Shown here: positions 1-8,461 of the stretch, piece by piece
Layout: the number at the start of each line of letters is the position of its first letter
Position numbering within the stretch: the first letter of the stretch is position 1
Position numbers and translations under genes: made by a program
The notes under the pieces: generated by a model
Database searches by the model: none
Seen by the model: the letters and a program-made list of their open reading frames with translations, nothing else
Told to the model about the DNA's origin: nothing
Source: Actinospineispora eucalypti
GTDB taxonomy: Bacteria; Actinomycetota; Actinomycetes; Mycobacteriales; Pseudonocardiaceae
Reading direction: 5' to 3'
Assembly: GCA_014208095.1 (NCBI GenBank)
Contig: JACHMT010000007.1
Coordinates: forward strand, 186,001 to 250,000
DNA length: 64,000 nt

Positions 1-849
1 GCCGCGCTGCGGCACTGCCGGGCGGCGTTCGAGCGGATCGACGAGGTGCTGTACACCGAACCGCTGCCCGAACCGCTCAGCCCGAAACCGCCGGCCGGCG
101 CGGGCATCGAGCTGGCCGGGGTGCGCTTCGGCTACGGGACGGCCGAGCCCGTGCTGGACGGCGTTGAACTGCGCGTGCCGGCCGGCGGCACCACCGCACT
201 GGTCGGCCCGTCCGGCGCCGGCAAGACCACGGTGATCAAGCTGGTGGCCCGGTTCTTCGACCCGGACGAGGGCGCGGTGCGGATCGGCGGCGTGGACCTG
301 CGGGATGTCGCCGCCGCCGAACTGGAGCGGACCGTGTCGGTGGTGTTCCAGGACGTGTACCTGTTCGACACCACCATCGAGGAGAACATCCGGATCGGCG
401 CCCCGGGGGCCGGCGACCAACAGGTGCGGGAGGCGGCCCGGCGGGCCCGGGTGGACCTGATCGCGCAGCGGCTTCCGGACGGCTGGCGGACCAGGGTCGG
501 CGAGGGCGGCAAGCTGCTCTCCGGCGGCGAGCGACAGCGGGTGGCGATCGCCCGGGCACTGGTCAAGGACGCGCCCGTGGTGCTGCTGGACGAGGCGACC
601 TCGGCGCTGGACACGGAGAACGAGGGCGCCGTGCACCAGGCGCTGGCCGAGCTCGGCCGGGGCCGGACCCTGCTGGTCATCGCCCACCGGCTGGACACCA
701 TCGCCGGGGCCGACCAGATCGCCGTGCTGGACGGCGGCCGCATCGCGCAGACCGGCCGGCACGAGGACCTGCTCGCCCAGGGCGGCCGCTACGCCCAGCT
801 GTGGGCGGAACGGGAACGCGCCCGGGGCTGGCGCCTGGTCGAAAGCTAG
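1..849 (+). CDS. ABC exporter ATPase half (5'-truncated by window)
   Basis: This is the C-terminal nucleotide-binding part of a fused permease-ATPase ABC exporter; the reading frame is open from base 1, so the membrane domain lies outside the window. Visible motifs are Walker A GPSGAGKTT, Q-loop VVFQDVYLF, signature LSGGERQRVAIARAL, Walker B VVLLDEATSALD and H-loop IAHRLDT, so all residues of an active ATP site are present. The linker reading RIDEVLYTEPLPEP resembles type-IV exporters such as IrtB/YbtQ that handle siderophores, but the permease part needed to judge substrate is missing. The gene ends in a 23-bp tandem repeat shared with the convergent neighbour. The family call is secure; the substrate is unknown. 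Confidence 0.85.
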   Translation, partial: AALRHCRAAFERIDEVLYTEPLPEPLSPKPPAGAGIELAGVRFGYGTAEPVLDGVELRVPAGGTTALVGPSGAGKTTVIKLVARFFDPDEGAVRIGGVDLRDVAAAELERTVSVVFQDVYLFDTTIEENIRIGAPGAGDQQVREAARRARVDLIAQRLPDGWRTRVGEGGKLLSGGERQRVAIARALVKDAPVVLLDEATSALDTENEGAVHQALAELGRGRTLLVIAHRLDTIAGADQIAVLDGGRIAQTGRHEDLLAQGGRYAQLWAERERARGWRLVES

Positions 850-926
850 GCCGGCGCCTGGTCGGACGCTAGGCCCGCGGCTGGTCGAAAGCTAGGCCGG
901 CGGCTGGTCGGACGCCAGACCGCCCA
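835..926. repeat. 23-bp tandem repeat across two convergent gene ends
   Basis: Four head-to-tail 23-bp units (835-857, 858-880, 881-903, 904-926) begin with CTGGTCG and carry GCTAGGCC, alternating GAAAG/GGACG variants; the last unit is diverged. Unit 1 holds the stop codon of the ABC gene and unit 3 that of the minus-strand nitronate monooxygenase, so the repeat forms the whole intergenic region and both C-termini. Confidence 0.8.
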
Positions 927-2028
927 GGGCGGCCAGCCGGGCGCGGCAGTCGTCGATCATCGACCGGGCAATCTCGCCGGCCGGCCGCAGCTCGGTGAAC
1001 CCGCCGACCACCTGGCCGATGAAGAACGACTCCAGCTCGGTGGCGCCGGGGTGGCCCGACTCGGCGGCGCGGGCGATCCGCCGCATCGCGTCGGACACCA
1101 GCATCGGCTGCAACGGCAGCGGCAGCGGGCCGGGGCTGTCCGAGCGGTCCCACTCCTCGTGCCAGGCGGTGCGCAGCTGCCGGGCCGGCTTGCCGGTCAG
1201 GGTGCGCGAGCGGACGGTGTCCGAGCTGGTCGCGGCCAGAAACTTGCGCTTCACCGAGGCCTGCGCGATCTCCTCCTCGGCGGACAGCCACACCGAGCCG
1301 CACCACACCCCGGCGGCCCCCAGGGCCAGCGCGGCGGCCATCTGCCGCCCGTCGGCGATGCCGCCGGCGGCCAGCACCGGCACGTCGCCGGCCAGGTCCA
1401 CCACCTCCGGGGTGAGCACCATGGTGGCGATGGTCCCGGTGTGCCCGCCGGCCTCGGTGCCCTGCGCGACCAGCACGTCCACCCCGGCGGCCAGGTGCCG
1501 GCGGGCGTGCTCCGGGGTGCCGAGCAGCGCGGCCACCGCCACGCCGGCCTCCTTGGCCCGGGAGACCAGCGACGGCGGCGGGCTGCCCAGCGCACTGGCC
1601 ACCAGCGCGGCGCGGTGCGCGAACACCACGTCCAGCAGCTCGTCCACGCCGGCCGGGTCCAGCCCGGCCACCCAGCCGTCGGCGCCGTCGGCCCGGGTGG
1701 GCAGCTCGGGGATCTGGTAGCGGGCCAGCAGATCGTCCACGAACCGCAGGTGCTCCTCGGGGATCTGCGCGCGCAGGCTGGCCACCAGGTCGCCGGCCTC
1801 GCCGCGCGCCATCTTCGAGGGGATTAGCAGGTCCACCCCGTAGGGCCGGCCGTCCAGCCGTTCCTCGATCCAGTGCAGCTGAGCGTCCAGCTGGGACGCG
1901 GTGTACACGGTGGCCGCCAGCACGCCCAGCCCGCCGGCCCGGCTCACCTCGGTGACCACCCCGGGCGAGCGGTTGAACCCGACCAGCGGCGCCTCGACGC
2001 CGAGCAGATCAGCGAACGCGGTGCGCAC
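892..2028 (-). CDS. Nitronate monooxygenase / 2-nitropropane dioxygenase family
   Basis: The 378-aa protein has the FMN-dependent TIM-barrel features of nitronate monooxygenases: N-terminal GFNRSPGVVTEVSRAGGLGV, the central AQGTEAGGHTG segment with the histidine expected at the active site, and the phosphate-binding stretch PVLAAGGIADGRQMAAALALGA. It would oxidise alkyl nitronates to carbonyl compound plus nitrite; some relatives act on propionate-3-nitronate. The GTG start lies 20 bp inside the end of the upstream molybdopterin oxidoreductase gene, indicating translational coupling in a minus-strand operon of lactonase, oxidoreductase and this gene. The substrate is not predictable. Length is usual for the family. 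Confidence 0.88.
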   Translation of the reverse strand: MRTAFADLLGVEAPLVGFNRSPGVVTEVSRAGGLGVLAATVYTASQLDAQLHWIEERLDGRPYGVDLLIPSKMARGEAGDLVASLRAQIPEEHLRFVDDLLARYQIPELPTRADGADGWVAGLDPAGVDELLDVVFAHRAALVASALGSPPPSLVSRAKEAGVAVAALLGTPEHARRHLAAGVDVLVAQGTEAGGHTGTIATMVLTPEVVDLAGDVPVLAAGGIADGRQMAAALALGAAGVWCGSVWLSAEEEIAQASVKRKFLAATSSDTVRSRTLTGKPARQLRTAWHEEWDRSDSPGPLPLPLQPMLVSDAMRRIARAAESGHPGATELESFFIGQVVGGFTELRPAGEIARSMIDDCRARLAALGGLASDQPPA

Positions 2029-4330
2029 CGGCGACCTCCCCGAAGGCCGGCGGCTCGAAGGCCCGCACCGGCGGCGGTTCCCCTTCGAACCGCTCCACCT
2101 CGACCAGCGCGTGCTGGCCGGTGCAGCCCTGGGCCAGCCGCGACGAGCCCCGGTCGGCGGTGAGCACGTTGGGGTTGCCGTGCGCGCAGGTCACCTCCTC
2201 ACCGGAGGGGTCGAACCAGGCGCCCGTGGGCAGCTGCGCCACCCCGGGGCGCAGGTCGGTGGAGAGCACCGCGCCGGCCAGGCAGCTGCCCAGGTCGTTG
2301 TGCACCCGCACCAGGTCGCCGTCGGAGATGCCCCGCGCCGCCGCGTCATCCGGGTGCAGCCGGATCGACTCCCGCCCGGCCACCTTGGCGCCCTGGCTGT
2401 GCCCGCCCATGTCCAGCTGGCTGTGCAGCCGGGTGGCCGGCTGGTTGGCGATCAGGTGCAGCGGGTATTCGGCGGCGCGGGGACCACCCAGCCAGTCGTG
2501 CGGCTCCAGCCAGGCCGGATGGCCGGGGCAGTCCGGGTAGCCGAAGCCGGCGACCGTTTCGGAGAACAGCTCGATGCGGCCGCTGGGCGTGTCCAGCCGG
2601 TGCGCCGCCGGGTCGGCGCGGAACTCGGCGAACAGCACCCGGTCGTCGCGCCGGTCGGGCAGCTCGAACACCCCGTCCGCCCAGAACCGGTCGAACTCCG
2701 GCACGTCGTAGCCCCGCCCGACCAGCCGCTCCCGCCACTCGCCGTACAGGTGCCGCAGCCACTCGCCGCTGGTGCGCCCCTCGGTGTACTCCTTGCCGAC
2801 GCCCATCCGCTCGGCCAGCTCGGCGAAGATCTCGTAGTCGTCCCGGCCCGTGGGCTCCAGCGCACGCTTCATGGCCAGCAGGTGGCTGTCCCCCCGGCCG
2901 ACGCCGAGGTCGTCGCGCTCCAGCGTGGTGGTCACCGGCAGCACGATGTCCGCGTGCCGGGCGGTGGCGGTCCAGTAGGGCTCGTGCACCACCACGGTGT
3001 CCGGGCGGCCGAACGCGCGGCGCAGCCGGGTCAGGTCCTGGTGGTGGTGGAACGGGTTGCCGCCGACCCAGTAGACCAGCTTGATGTCCGGGTAGCGCAG
3101 CCGCCGGCCGTTGTAGTCGAACGGCTCCCCCGGGTTCAGCAGCATGTCCGAGATCCGGGCCACCGGGATGAAGTCGGTCACCGGGTTGGTGCCCTGGCGC
3201 ACCGAGGGCAGCGAGTACCGCCCCTGCGCGCTGCCCACGTCGGCCATCGAGCTGTAGCCGTGCCCGAAGCCGCCGCCGGGCCGGCCGATCTGGCCGAGCA
3301 GCGCGGCCAGCGCCACCCCGGCCCACACCGGCTGCTCGCCGTGCTCGGTGCGCTGCAGCGACCAGCTGACGTGCATCAGGGTGCGGCGCGCGGCCATCGC
3401 CCTGGCCAGCTCGCGCAGCCGCTCGGCCGGCACACCGCAGCGCGGCGCCGCCCAGTCCGGGTCCTTCGGCTGTCCGTCCGGCTCGCCGCGCAGGTACGCG
3501 ATGAACCGCTCGGCGCCGACCGTGTAGCGGTCCAGGAACGCCCGGTCGGCCAGCCCCTCGTCCACCAGTACCCAGCAGAGGGCCAGCATGGCCACCACGT
3601 CGGTGCCGGGCACGATCGAGTACCAGTCCCCCGGCACGTCGTCCGGCAGGTCGTCGCGCAGCGGGCTGAAGTTGGCCACCCGCATGCCCCGGCCGCCGCC
3701 CTCGGCCAGGTGCGCGCCGATCGAGTGCCGGGCGTGCCCGCCGGGCGCCACCCAGGCGTTGCTCACCCGCAGCCCGCCGAAGGCCACCAGCAGCTCGGTG
3801 TGCCGGGCGATCACCGGCCAGGACGTCCCGCCGGACATGACCTGAGCCGCCCCGCCTGTGCCAACGATGTGCGGCAGCACGACCACCGAGGTGCCGTTGC
3901 TGTAGGTGTTCACCGAGCGGGTGTAGCCGCCGATCTGGTTCAGGAACCGGCGCAGATGGCTCTGCGCGTGGTGGAAACGCCCCGCGCTGGCCCAGCCGTA
4001 GGAACCGCCGTAGATCGCCGAGTTGCCGTGCCGCTCGCGCACCCGGCCCAGCTCACCGGCCAGCAGCGAAGCGGCGGTGTCCCAGTCCACCTCGACGAAC
4101 TCGTCACCGCCCCGCGCCGGGTCCGCACCGGGACCGCGCTCCAGCCAGCCCCGGCGGACGGCCGGCCGGCGCACCCGGGACCGGTGGTGCACCGCGCCCG
4201 GGATGTTGTCCAGCAACGGGGACGGATCGGGGTCCAGCGGATGTGGTTCGACCCGCAGGCCGGCCGGCCCCGGGCCGGTCACGGTGGCGGTGAAAGCTCC
4301 CCAGTGCGTGCTGTTCGGTACCCGGTCCAC
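2009..4330 (-). CDS. Molybdopterin oxidoreductase, BisC/TorA-like
   Basis: This is a member of the DMSO reductase family of molybdenum enzymes, closest in visible motifs to biotin sulfoxide / TMAO reductases. The segment GGSYGWASAGRFHHAQ near residue 110 contains the serine expected to ligate Mo; the C-terminal cofactor-binding region reads LIANQPATRLHSQ and later CAHGNPNVLTADRG. There is no twin-arginine signal and no N-terminal Fe-S cysteine motif, as in cytoplasmic BisC. I chose the GTG at 4330, 10 bp after the upstream stop, because the longer open frame runs through the lactonase gene and has no family resemblance. This gives 773 aa, normal for the family. The likely role is reduction of an S- or N-oxide, perhaps methionine sulfoxide; the electron donor is unknown. 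Confidence 0.85.
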   Translation of the reverse strand: MDRVPNSTHWGAFTATVTGPGPAGLRVEPHPLDPDPSPLLDNIPGAVHHRSRVRRPAVRRGWLERGPGADPARGGDEFVEVDWDTAASLLAGELGRVRERHGNSAIYGGSYGWASAGRFHHAQSHLRRFLNQIGGYTRSVNTYSNGTSVVVLPHIVGTGGAAQVMSGGTSWPVIARHTELLVAFGGLRVSNAWVAPGGHARHSIGAHLAEGGGRGMRVANFSPLRDDLPDDVPGDWYSIVPGTDVVAMLALCWVLVDEGLADRAFLDRYTVGAERFIAYLRGEPDGQPKDPDWAAPRCGVPAERLRELARAMAARRTLMHVSWSLQRTEHGEQPVWAGVALAALLGQIGRPGGGFGHGYSSMADVGSAQGRYSLPSVRQGTNPVTDFIPVARISDMLLNPGEPFDYNGRRLRYPDIKLVYWVGGNPFHHHQDLTRLRRAFGRPDTVVVHEPYWTATARHADIVLPVTTTLERDDLGVGRGDSHLLAMKRALEPTGRDDYEIFAELAERMGVGKEYTEGRTSGEWLRHLYGEWRERLVGRGYDVPEFDRFWADGVFELPDRRDDRVLFAEFRADPAAHRLDTPSGRIELFSETVAGFGYPDCPGHPAWLEPHDWLGGPRAAEYPLHLIANQPATRLHSQLDMGGHSQGAKVAGRESIRLHPDDAAARGISDGDLVRVHNDLGSCLAGAVLSTDLRPGVAQLPTGAWFDPSGEEVTCAHGNPNVLTADRGSSRLAQGCTGQHALVEVERFEGEPPPVRAFEPPAFGEVAGAHRVR

Positions 4331-4340
4331 CCGGCCAGTC

Positions 4341-5228
4341 TCACTCGCCGCCGGCCGGTGCGTCCAGGGTGACGGCGAGCAACCGGGCCTCCCTGGTGTG
4401 CCGGCGCTCGTGCTCGGCGAACGAGGGGGCCGTGCACAGGTACAGGGTGCGCCCGCCCGGTCCGCCGAGGGCGCAGGCGTACACGTGGGTGTCGCCGGCG
4501 TCCACCTGCCGCACGATCTCGCCACCCTCGGCGACCTGGATCGCCCGGCGGCCGGTCGCGTCGGCCACCCAGATGGTGCCGTCCGGGGCGGCGCAGATGC
4601 CGTCCGGCACCACGTTCAGCTGCCCGAGGACCTCGGTGATGTCCGTGCTCTCCGGCGCCGGGCCGAAGCCGGCCCACTCCCGCCGGTCGGTCAGCCGGCC
4701 GTCCGCGCCGACGGTGAACGCGGTCAACCGGTGCCCGAACGACTCCGCGACGACCAGCGTCCGGCCGCCGTCCACCAGCACGACTCCGTTGGGGAACGCC
4801 AGGTCGGTGGCGGCGACCTCGGCCCGGCCGTCCGGGTGCACCAGGATCAGGTTGGCCGTGGTCATCGGTGCGCCGCTCATCAGGTCGAAGCCGAAGTTGC
4901 CCACGTAGGCCCGGCCGGCGTCGTCCACCAGCATGTCGTTGAGGTACCAGCTGGCCAGCTCACTGAGGTCGGCGTGCACGGCCAGCCCGCCGTCCGGCTC
5001 GCGGCGCAACAGCTTCCGGTCGTGCATGGACACGACCAGCAGGCGCCCGTCCGGCAGCCAGCCGAGCCCGGACGGCTGCTCGGGCACCTCGGCGATCGTC
5101 TCCACCCGCCCGGTGTCGTCCACCGCGACGACCCGGTGTGTGTAGAAGTCCGACATCCAGATCCGGCCCTCATGCCATCGAGGACCTTCCAGAAAGGAGA
5201 ACCCGTCCGCCACACTGCGTACCGTCAT
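4341..5228 (-). CDS. SMP-30/gluconolactonase family lactonase
   Basis: The 295-aa six-bladed beta-propeller protein has the SMP-30 hallmarks: FLEGPRW close to the start (metal-binding Glu), the repeated W-x-SD/W-x-AD blade ends, FPNGVVL and LNVVPDGICAAPDGTIWVAD supplying the Asn/Asp metal ligands. Family members hydrolyse sugar or other lactones with a divalent metal. The ATG at 5228 (MTVRSVADGFSFLEGPRW) was preferred to an upstream start because the family begins just before FLEGP. It heads a three-gene minus-strand operon and is divergent from the DoxX gene. The substrate is not known. Confidence 0.85.
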   Translation of the reverse strand: MTVRSVADGFSFLEGPRWHEGRIWMSDFYTHRVVAVDDTGRVETIAEVPEQPSGLGWLPDGRLLVVSMHDRKLLRREPDGGLAVHADLSELASWYLNDMLVDDAGRAYVGNFGFDLMSGAPMTTANLILVHPDGRAEVAATDLAFPNGVVLVDGGRTLVVAESFGHRLTAFTVGADGRLTDRREWAGFGPAPESTDITEVLGQLNVVPDGICAAPDGTIWVADATGRRAIQVAEGGEIVRQVDAGDTHVYACALGGPGGRTLYLCTAPSFAEHERRHTREARLLAVTLDAPAGGE

Positions 5229-5325
5229 GATCCGAGCGTCGCACAGATCACGACCACCCGCCGGGGTGATACTCCCTTCGATAGATTGAAAGCTCAACCA
5301 CTACGGCTCCACGAGGTGTCACCCG

Positions 5326-5757
5326 ATGCTCCACCGACTGCCCTCCCCCACCGGCGACATCGCCGTCCTGATCGGCCGCGTCCTCCTGGGCGTCATCCTG
5401 CTCGCGCACGGCCTGCAGAAACTCGGCAACGGCATCGGCGCCACCGCCACCGGTTTCGAGAAGATGGGCGTACCGCTGCCCACCGTCTCCGCCCTCTACG
5501 CCACCGTCGTCGAGGTGGTCGGCGGCGCCCTGCTGATCTTCGGCGCGGGCACGGTGATCGTGTCGCTGCTGGTCGTGCTGGACATGATCGGCGCCGCCGT
5601 GTTCGTCCACATCAGCAAGGGGATCTTCGCTGCCAGCGGCGGCTGGGAGCTGGTCGGCGTCATCGCCGCGGCCGCCCTGGTCCTCGCCGGCACCGGCGCC
5701 GGCCGCTACAGCATCGACCAGGCCCTAGTAGCCCGCCGGAGCAAAGCTTCAGCCTGA
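5326..5757 (+). CDS. DoxX family membrane protein
   Basis: A 143-aa protein with four predicted transmembrane helices (about residues 12-30, 58-76, 79-97, 112-128) and the family pattern GRVLLGVILLAHGLQKL near the N-terminus. DoxX-like proteins are small integral membrane proteins of poorly defined role; some are linked to thiosulfate:quinone oxidoreduction or redox stress. ACGAGGTG lies upstream of the ATG as a plausible ribosome binding site. It is divergent from the lactonase operon and followed by a gene-free region with hairpins. Family is certain; function is not. Confidence 0.85.
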   Translation: MLHRLPSPTGDIAVLIGRVLLGVILLAHGLQKLGNGIGATATGFEKMGVPLPTVSALYATVVEVVGGALLIFGAGTVIVSLLVVLDMIGAAVFVHISKGIFAASGGWELVGVIAAAALVLAGTGAGRYSIDQALVARRSKASA

Positions 5758-5807
5758 CCCGCACCCGCCCCACGGCGACGCACCCAACCCTCAGCGACGT
5801 CGCGCAG

Positions 5808-5855
5808 GAAACCGTGACGGCGCATAGCCCGCACCACGTGCGGCGTCACGGTTTC
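5808..5855. terminator. Candidate terminator hairpin after DoxX
   Basis: GAAACCGTGACG (5808-5819) is the exact reverse complement of CGTCACGGTTTC (5844-5855); the 24-nt loop contains a second small stem (CGCAC/GTGCG). It follows the DoxX gene by 50 bp. The short T-run inside the right arm is weak for a classic intrinsic terminator, so it may be a terminator or a structured element. Confidence 0.5.
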
Positions 5856-6076
5856 TTGTGCGGCGTCGGACTGCGGAGTGCGGCGCCGGGGGCGAGCGAG
5901 CCGACGTCGGGGTGCGTCGGGGTGCGGTGCCGGTCGCAAGACGGCTTGGACGGCCGCGGCTGGGCGGTCTTCCGCGCCTTGGGCCGAGCCGGTGCGACTT
6001 GGTGGGCGGCTGTGGCTTGGGCCGGCCGTTGCGGCCAGGCTGGGCTTCGGCCGTGTGGGGTGTTCGGCGGGGTGTG

Positions 6077-6168
6077 TTCGTCACTCCCGTTTCACGACTG
6101 GCACACCATGGGGGCTGACACAAGATCGAACCCGCATGGTGTGCCCCTCATGCAACCAGAGTGACGAA
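6077..6168. repeat. Long interrupted palindrome (family member 1)
   Basis: The outer arms TTCGTCACTC (6077-6086) and GAGTGACGAA (6159-6168), and inner arms GGCACACCATG (6100-6110) and CATGGTGTGCC (6135-6145), pair exactly, separated by an unpaired 13-nt internal loop on each side. The same outer-arm/internal-loop/inner-arm architecture recurs at 43869-43937. GCAACCAGAGTGAC (6152-6165) recurs at about 43836. Confidence 0.75.
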
Positions 6169-6189
6169 TGATGCGCCGCCGGCGGCCAA

Positions 6190-6260
6190 TTCATGATCAT
6201 CAGGGCATGAGGGCCGCGTCCAGCGCCGCCGGACGACCGCGGTGCCCTGCTGATCATGAA
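6190..6260. repeat. Long palindrome with CAGGGCA/TGCCCTG core
   Basis: TTCATGATCATCAGGGCA (6190-6207) and TGCCCTGCTGATCATGAA (6243-6260) are reverse complements with one mismatch. A second palindrome with the same CAGGGCA...TGCCCTG core and a GTCAAC outer arm lies at 43962-44024. Confidence 0.75.
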
Positions 6261-6463
6261 ATGCAACGGGCCGCACCCGAGCCGCGGCAGACCGCCCAGC
6301 CGCGGCCGTCCAAGCCGTCATTCGAACCGGCACCGCACCCCGATCGCACCCGAACCGGCGGAATACCCGGCCCGCACGCCTGGTTGAACAGTCTGAGGGT
6401 GTGCCGGGCGCCACACCTGTGCCGGCTCCATCGACGGCCTCGTCCACCGGGTGGAGGGTCGCG

Positions 6464-7366
6464 ATGTTCGAGGGTTTCCGGGAGTTCGACGTCGCCGGTG
6501 TGCACGGGCGGGTCGGCGGCTCCGGGCCGCCGGTGTTGCTGCTGCACGGCATCCCACAGACCCACCTGATGTGGCACCGGGTGGCCCCGGCGCTGGCCGA
6601 GCGGTACACCGTGGTGGCCGCCGACCTGCGCGGATACGGCGGCAGCGGGGTCGGCGCCGGCGATCATTCCATGCGCTCGCTGGCCGCCGACCAGGTCCGG
6701 CTGATGACGGAACTCGGGTACCGGGAGTTCGCCGTGGCCGGGCACGACCGGGGCGCCCGGTGCGCGTACCGGATGGCCCTGGACCACCCCGACGTGGTCA
6801 GCGCGCTGGCCGTGCTGGACGTTGTGCCCACCGCCGAGGCGTTCCGCCGGGCGGACCGGGAGTTCAGCCTCGGCTACTGGGTGTGGTCCTTCCTCGCCGC
6901 CCCCGCCCCGGTGCCCGAGCGGCTCATCGCCGCCGACCCGGACACCCTGGTGAACCACATGTTGGAGGCCTGGTCCGAGCGCCCCGACGTGTTCCCGCCC
7001 GAGGTGCGCTCCCACTACGTCGAACAGTTCCGCGACCCGGCCCGGGTGCACGCGATCTGCGAGCAGTACCGGGCGGCGGCCACGCTGGACGTGGCCCACG
7101 ACGAGGCCGACCGGGGCCGGCACCGGATGCGCTGCCCGGTGCTGGCGCTGTGGAGCGAGGCCGGCGCGGTGCACGCCTGGTACGAGCCGCTGGAGGTGTG
7201 GCGGGAATGGGCGGACGACGTGCGCGGCGGCCCGCTCCCCGGCGGGCACTTCCTGCCCGAGGAATGCCCGGCCGAGGTCCTCACCGAGCTGACGCGGTTC
7301 CTGGACGAGAGTGACCGGCGAGGGGCTGGACCAGGCACTTCATCGCCGAAGGCGATTCGTGAATGA
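6464..7366 (+). CDS. Alpha/beta hydrolase, haloacetate dehalogenase-like
   Basis: The 300-aa alpha/beta hydrolase has an aspartate rather than serine nucleophile in GHDRGAR (Asp95), the oxyanion motif HGIPQTHLMWH (from His28) and the catalytic histidine in GGHF (about residue 262). This combination is typical of fluoroacetate/haloacetate dehalogenases and epoxide-hydrolase relatives, which hydrolyse a C-halogen or epoxide bond through an alkyl-enzyme ester. The ATG at 6464 was chosen because GGAGG stands 6 bases upstream. It is followed by an iron box and siderophore transport genes but has no obvious link to them. Substrate specificity cannot be read from sequence. Confidence 0.8.
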   Translation: MFEGFREFDVAGVHGRVGGSGPPVLLLHGIPQTHLMWHRVAPALAERYTVVAADLRGYGGSGVGAGDHSMRSLAADQVRLMTELGYREFAVAGHDRGARCAYRMALDHPDVVSALAVLDVVPTAEAFRRADREFSLGYWVWSFLAAPAPVPERLIAADPDTLVNHMLEAWSERPDVFPPEVRSHYVEQFRDPARVHAICEQYRAAATLDVAHDEADRGRHRMRCPVLALWSEAGAVHAWYEPLEVWREWADDVRGGPLPGGHFLPEECPAEVLTELTRFLDESDRRGAGPGTSSPKAIRE

Positions 7367-7386
7367 CCCTCTGAACAAGCATCACT

Positions 7387-7405
7387 GTAGCCTAGCCTTA
7401 CCTGT
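7387..7405 (+). promoter_or_regulatory. Iron box (IdeR/DmdR type) before fecCD
   Basis: GTAGCCTAGCCTTACCTGT matches 13 of 19 positions of the actinobacterial iron-box consensus (TTAGGTTAGSCTAACCTAA). It lies 30 bp upstream of the uptake operon start, as expected for repression by an Fe(II)-loaded DtxR-family regulator. Consensus from memory; binding not shown. Confidence 0.65.
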
Positions 7406-7435
7406 GGGTATCGGGGCTTGCTTTGGAGGGATCGG

Positions 7436-8461
7436 TTGGCTGGTGCTGAAACGCCGCCCGCCTCACCGCGGGCCCGGCGCACCGGCCTGCTGTTCGTGCT
7501 TCTGGGCCTGATCGCGCTGGCCGCACTGGCCAGCCTGGCGGTGGGCGCCAAGGCGATCCCCCCGGACCAGGTGTGGCAGGCGCTGGTCGCCCCCACCGGC
7601 GGGGAGAACGACAGCGTGGTGCGCCAGCTTCGGGTGCCCCGGACGCTGCTCGCGCTGGTGGTCGGCCTGGCCCTCGGCGTGGCCGGCGCGCTGATGCAGG
7701 GGCACACGCGCAACCCACTGGCCGACCCCGGGCTGCTCGGGGTCAGCGCCGGCGCCGGGTTCTTCGTCGTACTGGCCAGCCAGCTGCTCGGGCTGACCAG
7801 CCTGTACGGCTACATCTGGTTCGCCTTCGCCGGCGCGTTCACCGCCAGCGTGCTGGTGTTCCTGCTCGGCTCGCTCGGCCGGGGCGGCCCGACCCCGGTG
7901 ACCCTGGCGCTGGCCGGCGTCGCCCTCAGCCAACTGCTGCTCGCGCTGACCACCGCGATCGCGCTGGCCGACGACCGCACGCTGGACACCTTCCGGTTCT
8001 GGTCGGTCGGCTCGTTGGCCAACCGGGACCTGGGCATCCTCACCCAGGTGGCGCCGTTCATGCTGGCCGGGCTGGTGCTCGCGGCGATGAACGGCCCGGC
8101 GCTGAACACGCTGGCCCTGGGCGAGGACGTGGCGCGGGGTCTGGGCCAGAACGTCGCGCTGGCCCGCGCCACCGGGCTGACCGCGATCACCCTGCTCACC
8201 GGGGCGGCGGTGGCCGCCTGCGGCCCGATCAGCTTCATCGGCCTGGTGGTGCCGCACGTGGCCCGGTACTTCACCGGTCCGGACCAGCGCTGGCTGCTGC
8301 CCGCGGCCGGGATGATCGGCGCGGTGCTGCTGGTCGCCTCGGACGTGATCGGCCGGGTGCTGGTGCGGCCGGCCGAGCTGCCGGTGGGCGTGGTGGTCGG
8401 GTTGATCGGGGCGCCGTTCTTCGTGGCCCTGGTGCGGCGGCGGAAGCTGGTGCGGATATGA
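7436..8461 (+). CDS. Siderophore ABC importer permease (FecCD family) 1
   Basis: A roughly 341-aa polytopic permease of the BtuC/FecCD family. The family signatures RVPRTLLALVVGLALGVAGALMQGHTRNPLADPG and the C-terminal PISFIGLVVPHVARYFTG loop, which contacts the ATPase, are present within about ten hydrophobic helices. It carries Fe(III)-siderophore across the cytoplasmic membrane with the following permease and ATPase. I place the start at TTG 7436, because GGAGGG (7425-7430) sits 5 bases upstream; a TTG at 7418 would put that ribosome binding site inside the gene. The stop overlaps the next ATG (ATGA). No binding protein is adjacent; a lipoprotein candidate is at 35592. Confidence 0.9.
   Translation: MAGAETPPASPRARRTGLLFVLLGLIALAALASLAVGAKAIPPDQVWQALVAPTGGENDSVVRQLRVPRTLLALVVGLALGVAGALMQGHTRNPLADPGLLGVSAGAGFFVVLASQLLGLTSLYGYIWFAFAGAFTASVLVFLLGSLGRGGPTPVTLALAGVALSQLLLALTTAIALADDRTLDTFRFWSVGSLANRDLGILTQVAPFMLAGLVLAAMNGPALNTLALGEDVARGLGQNVALARATGLTAITLLTGAAVAACGPISFIGLVVPHVARYFTGPDQRWLLPAAGMIGAVLLVASDVIGRVLVRPAELPVGVVVGLIGAPFFVALVRRRKLVRI

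Larger units (their letters stand above)
5758..6463. other. Gene-free 700-bp region rich in palindromes
   Basis: No open frame here shows a recognisable family or a plausible ribosome binding site; short frames are low-complexity Arg/Pro/Ala. The region holds a 12-bp stem hairpin (5808-5855) and two long interrupted palindromes (6077-6168 and 6190-6260). The last 30 bp contain the GGAGG that serves the downstream hydrolase. Confidence 0.7.

Noticed and set aside
5858..6171. Plus-strand small frames after DoxX
   Set aside because: Arg/Gly-rich, overlapping each other in several frames and crossing a hairpin; no coding signature.
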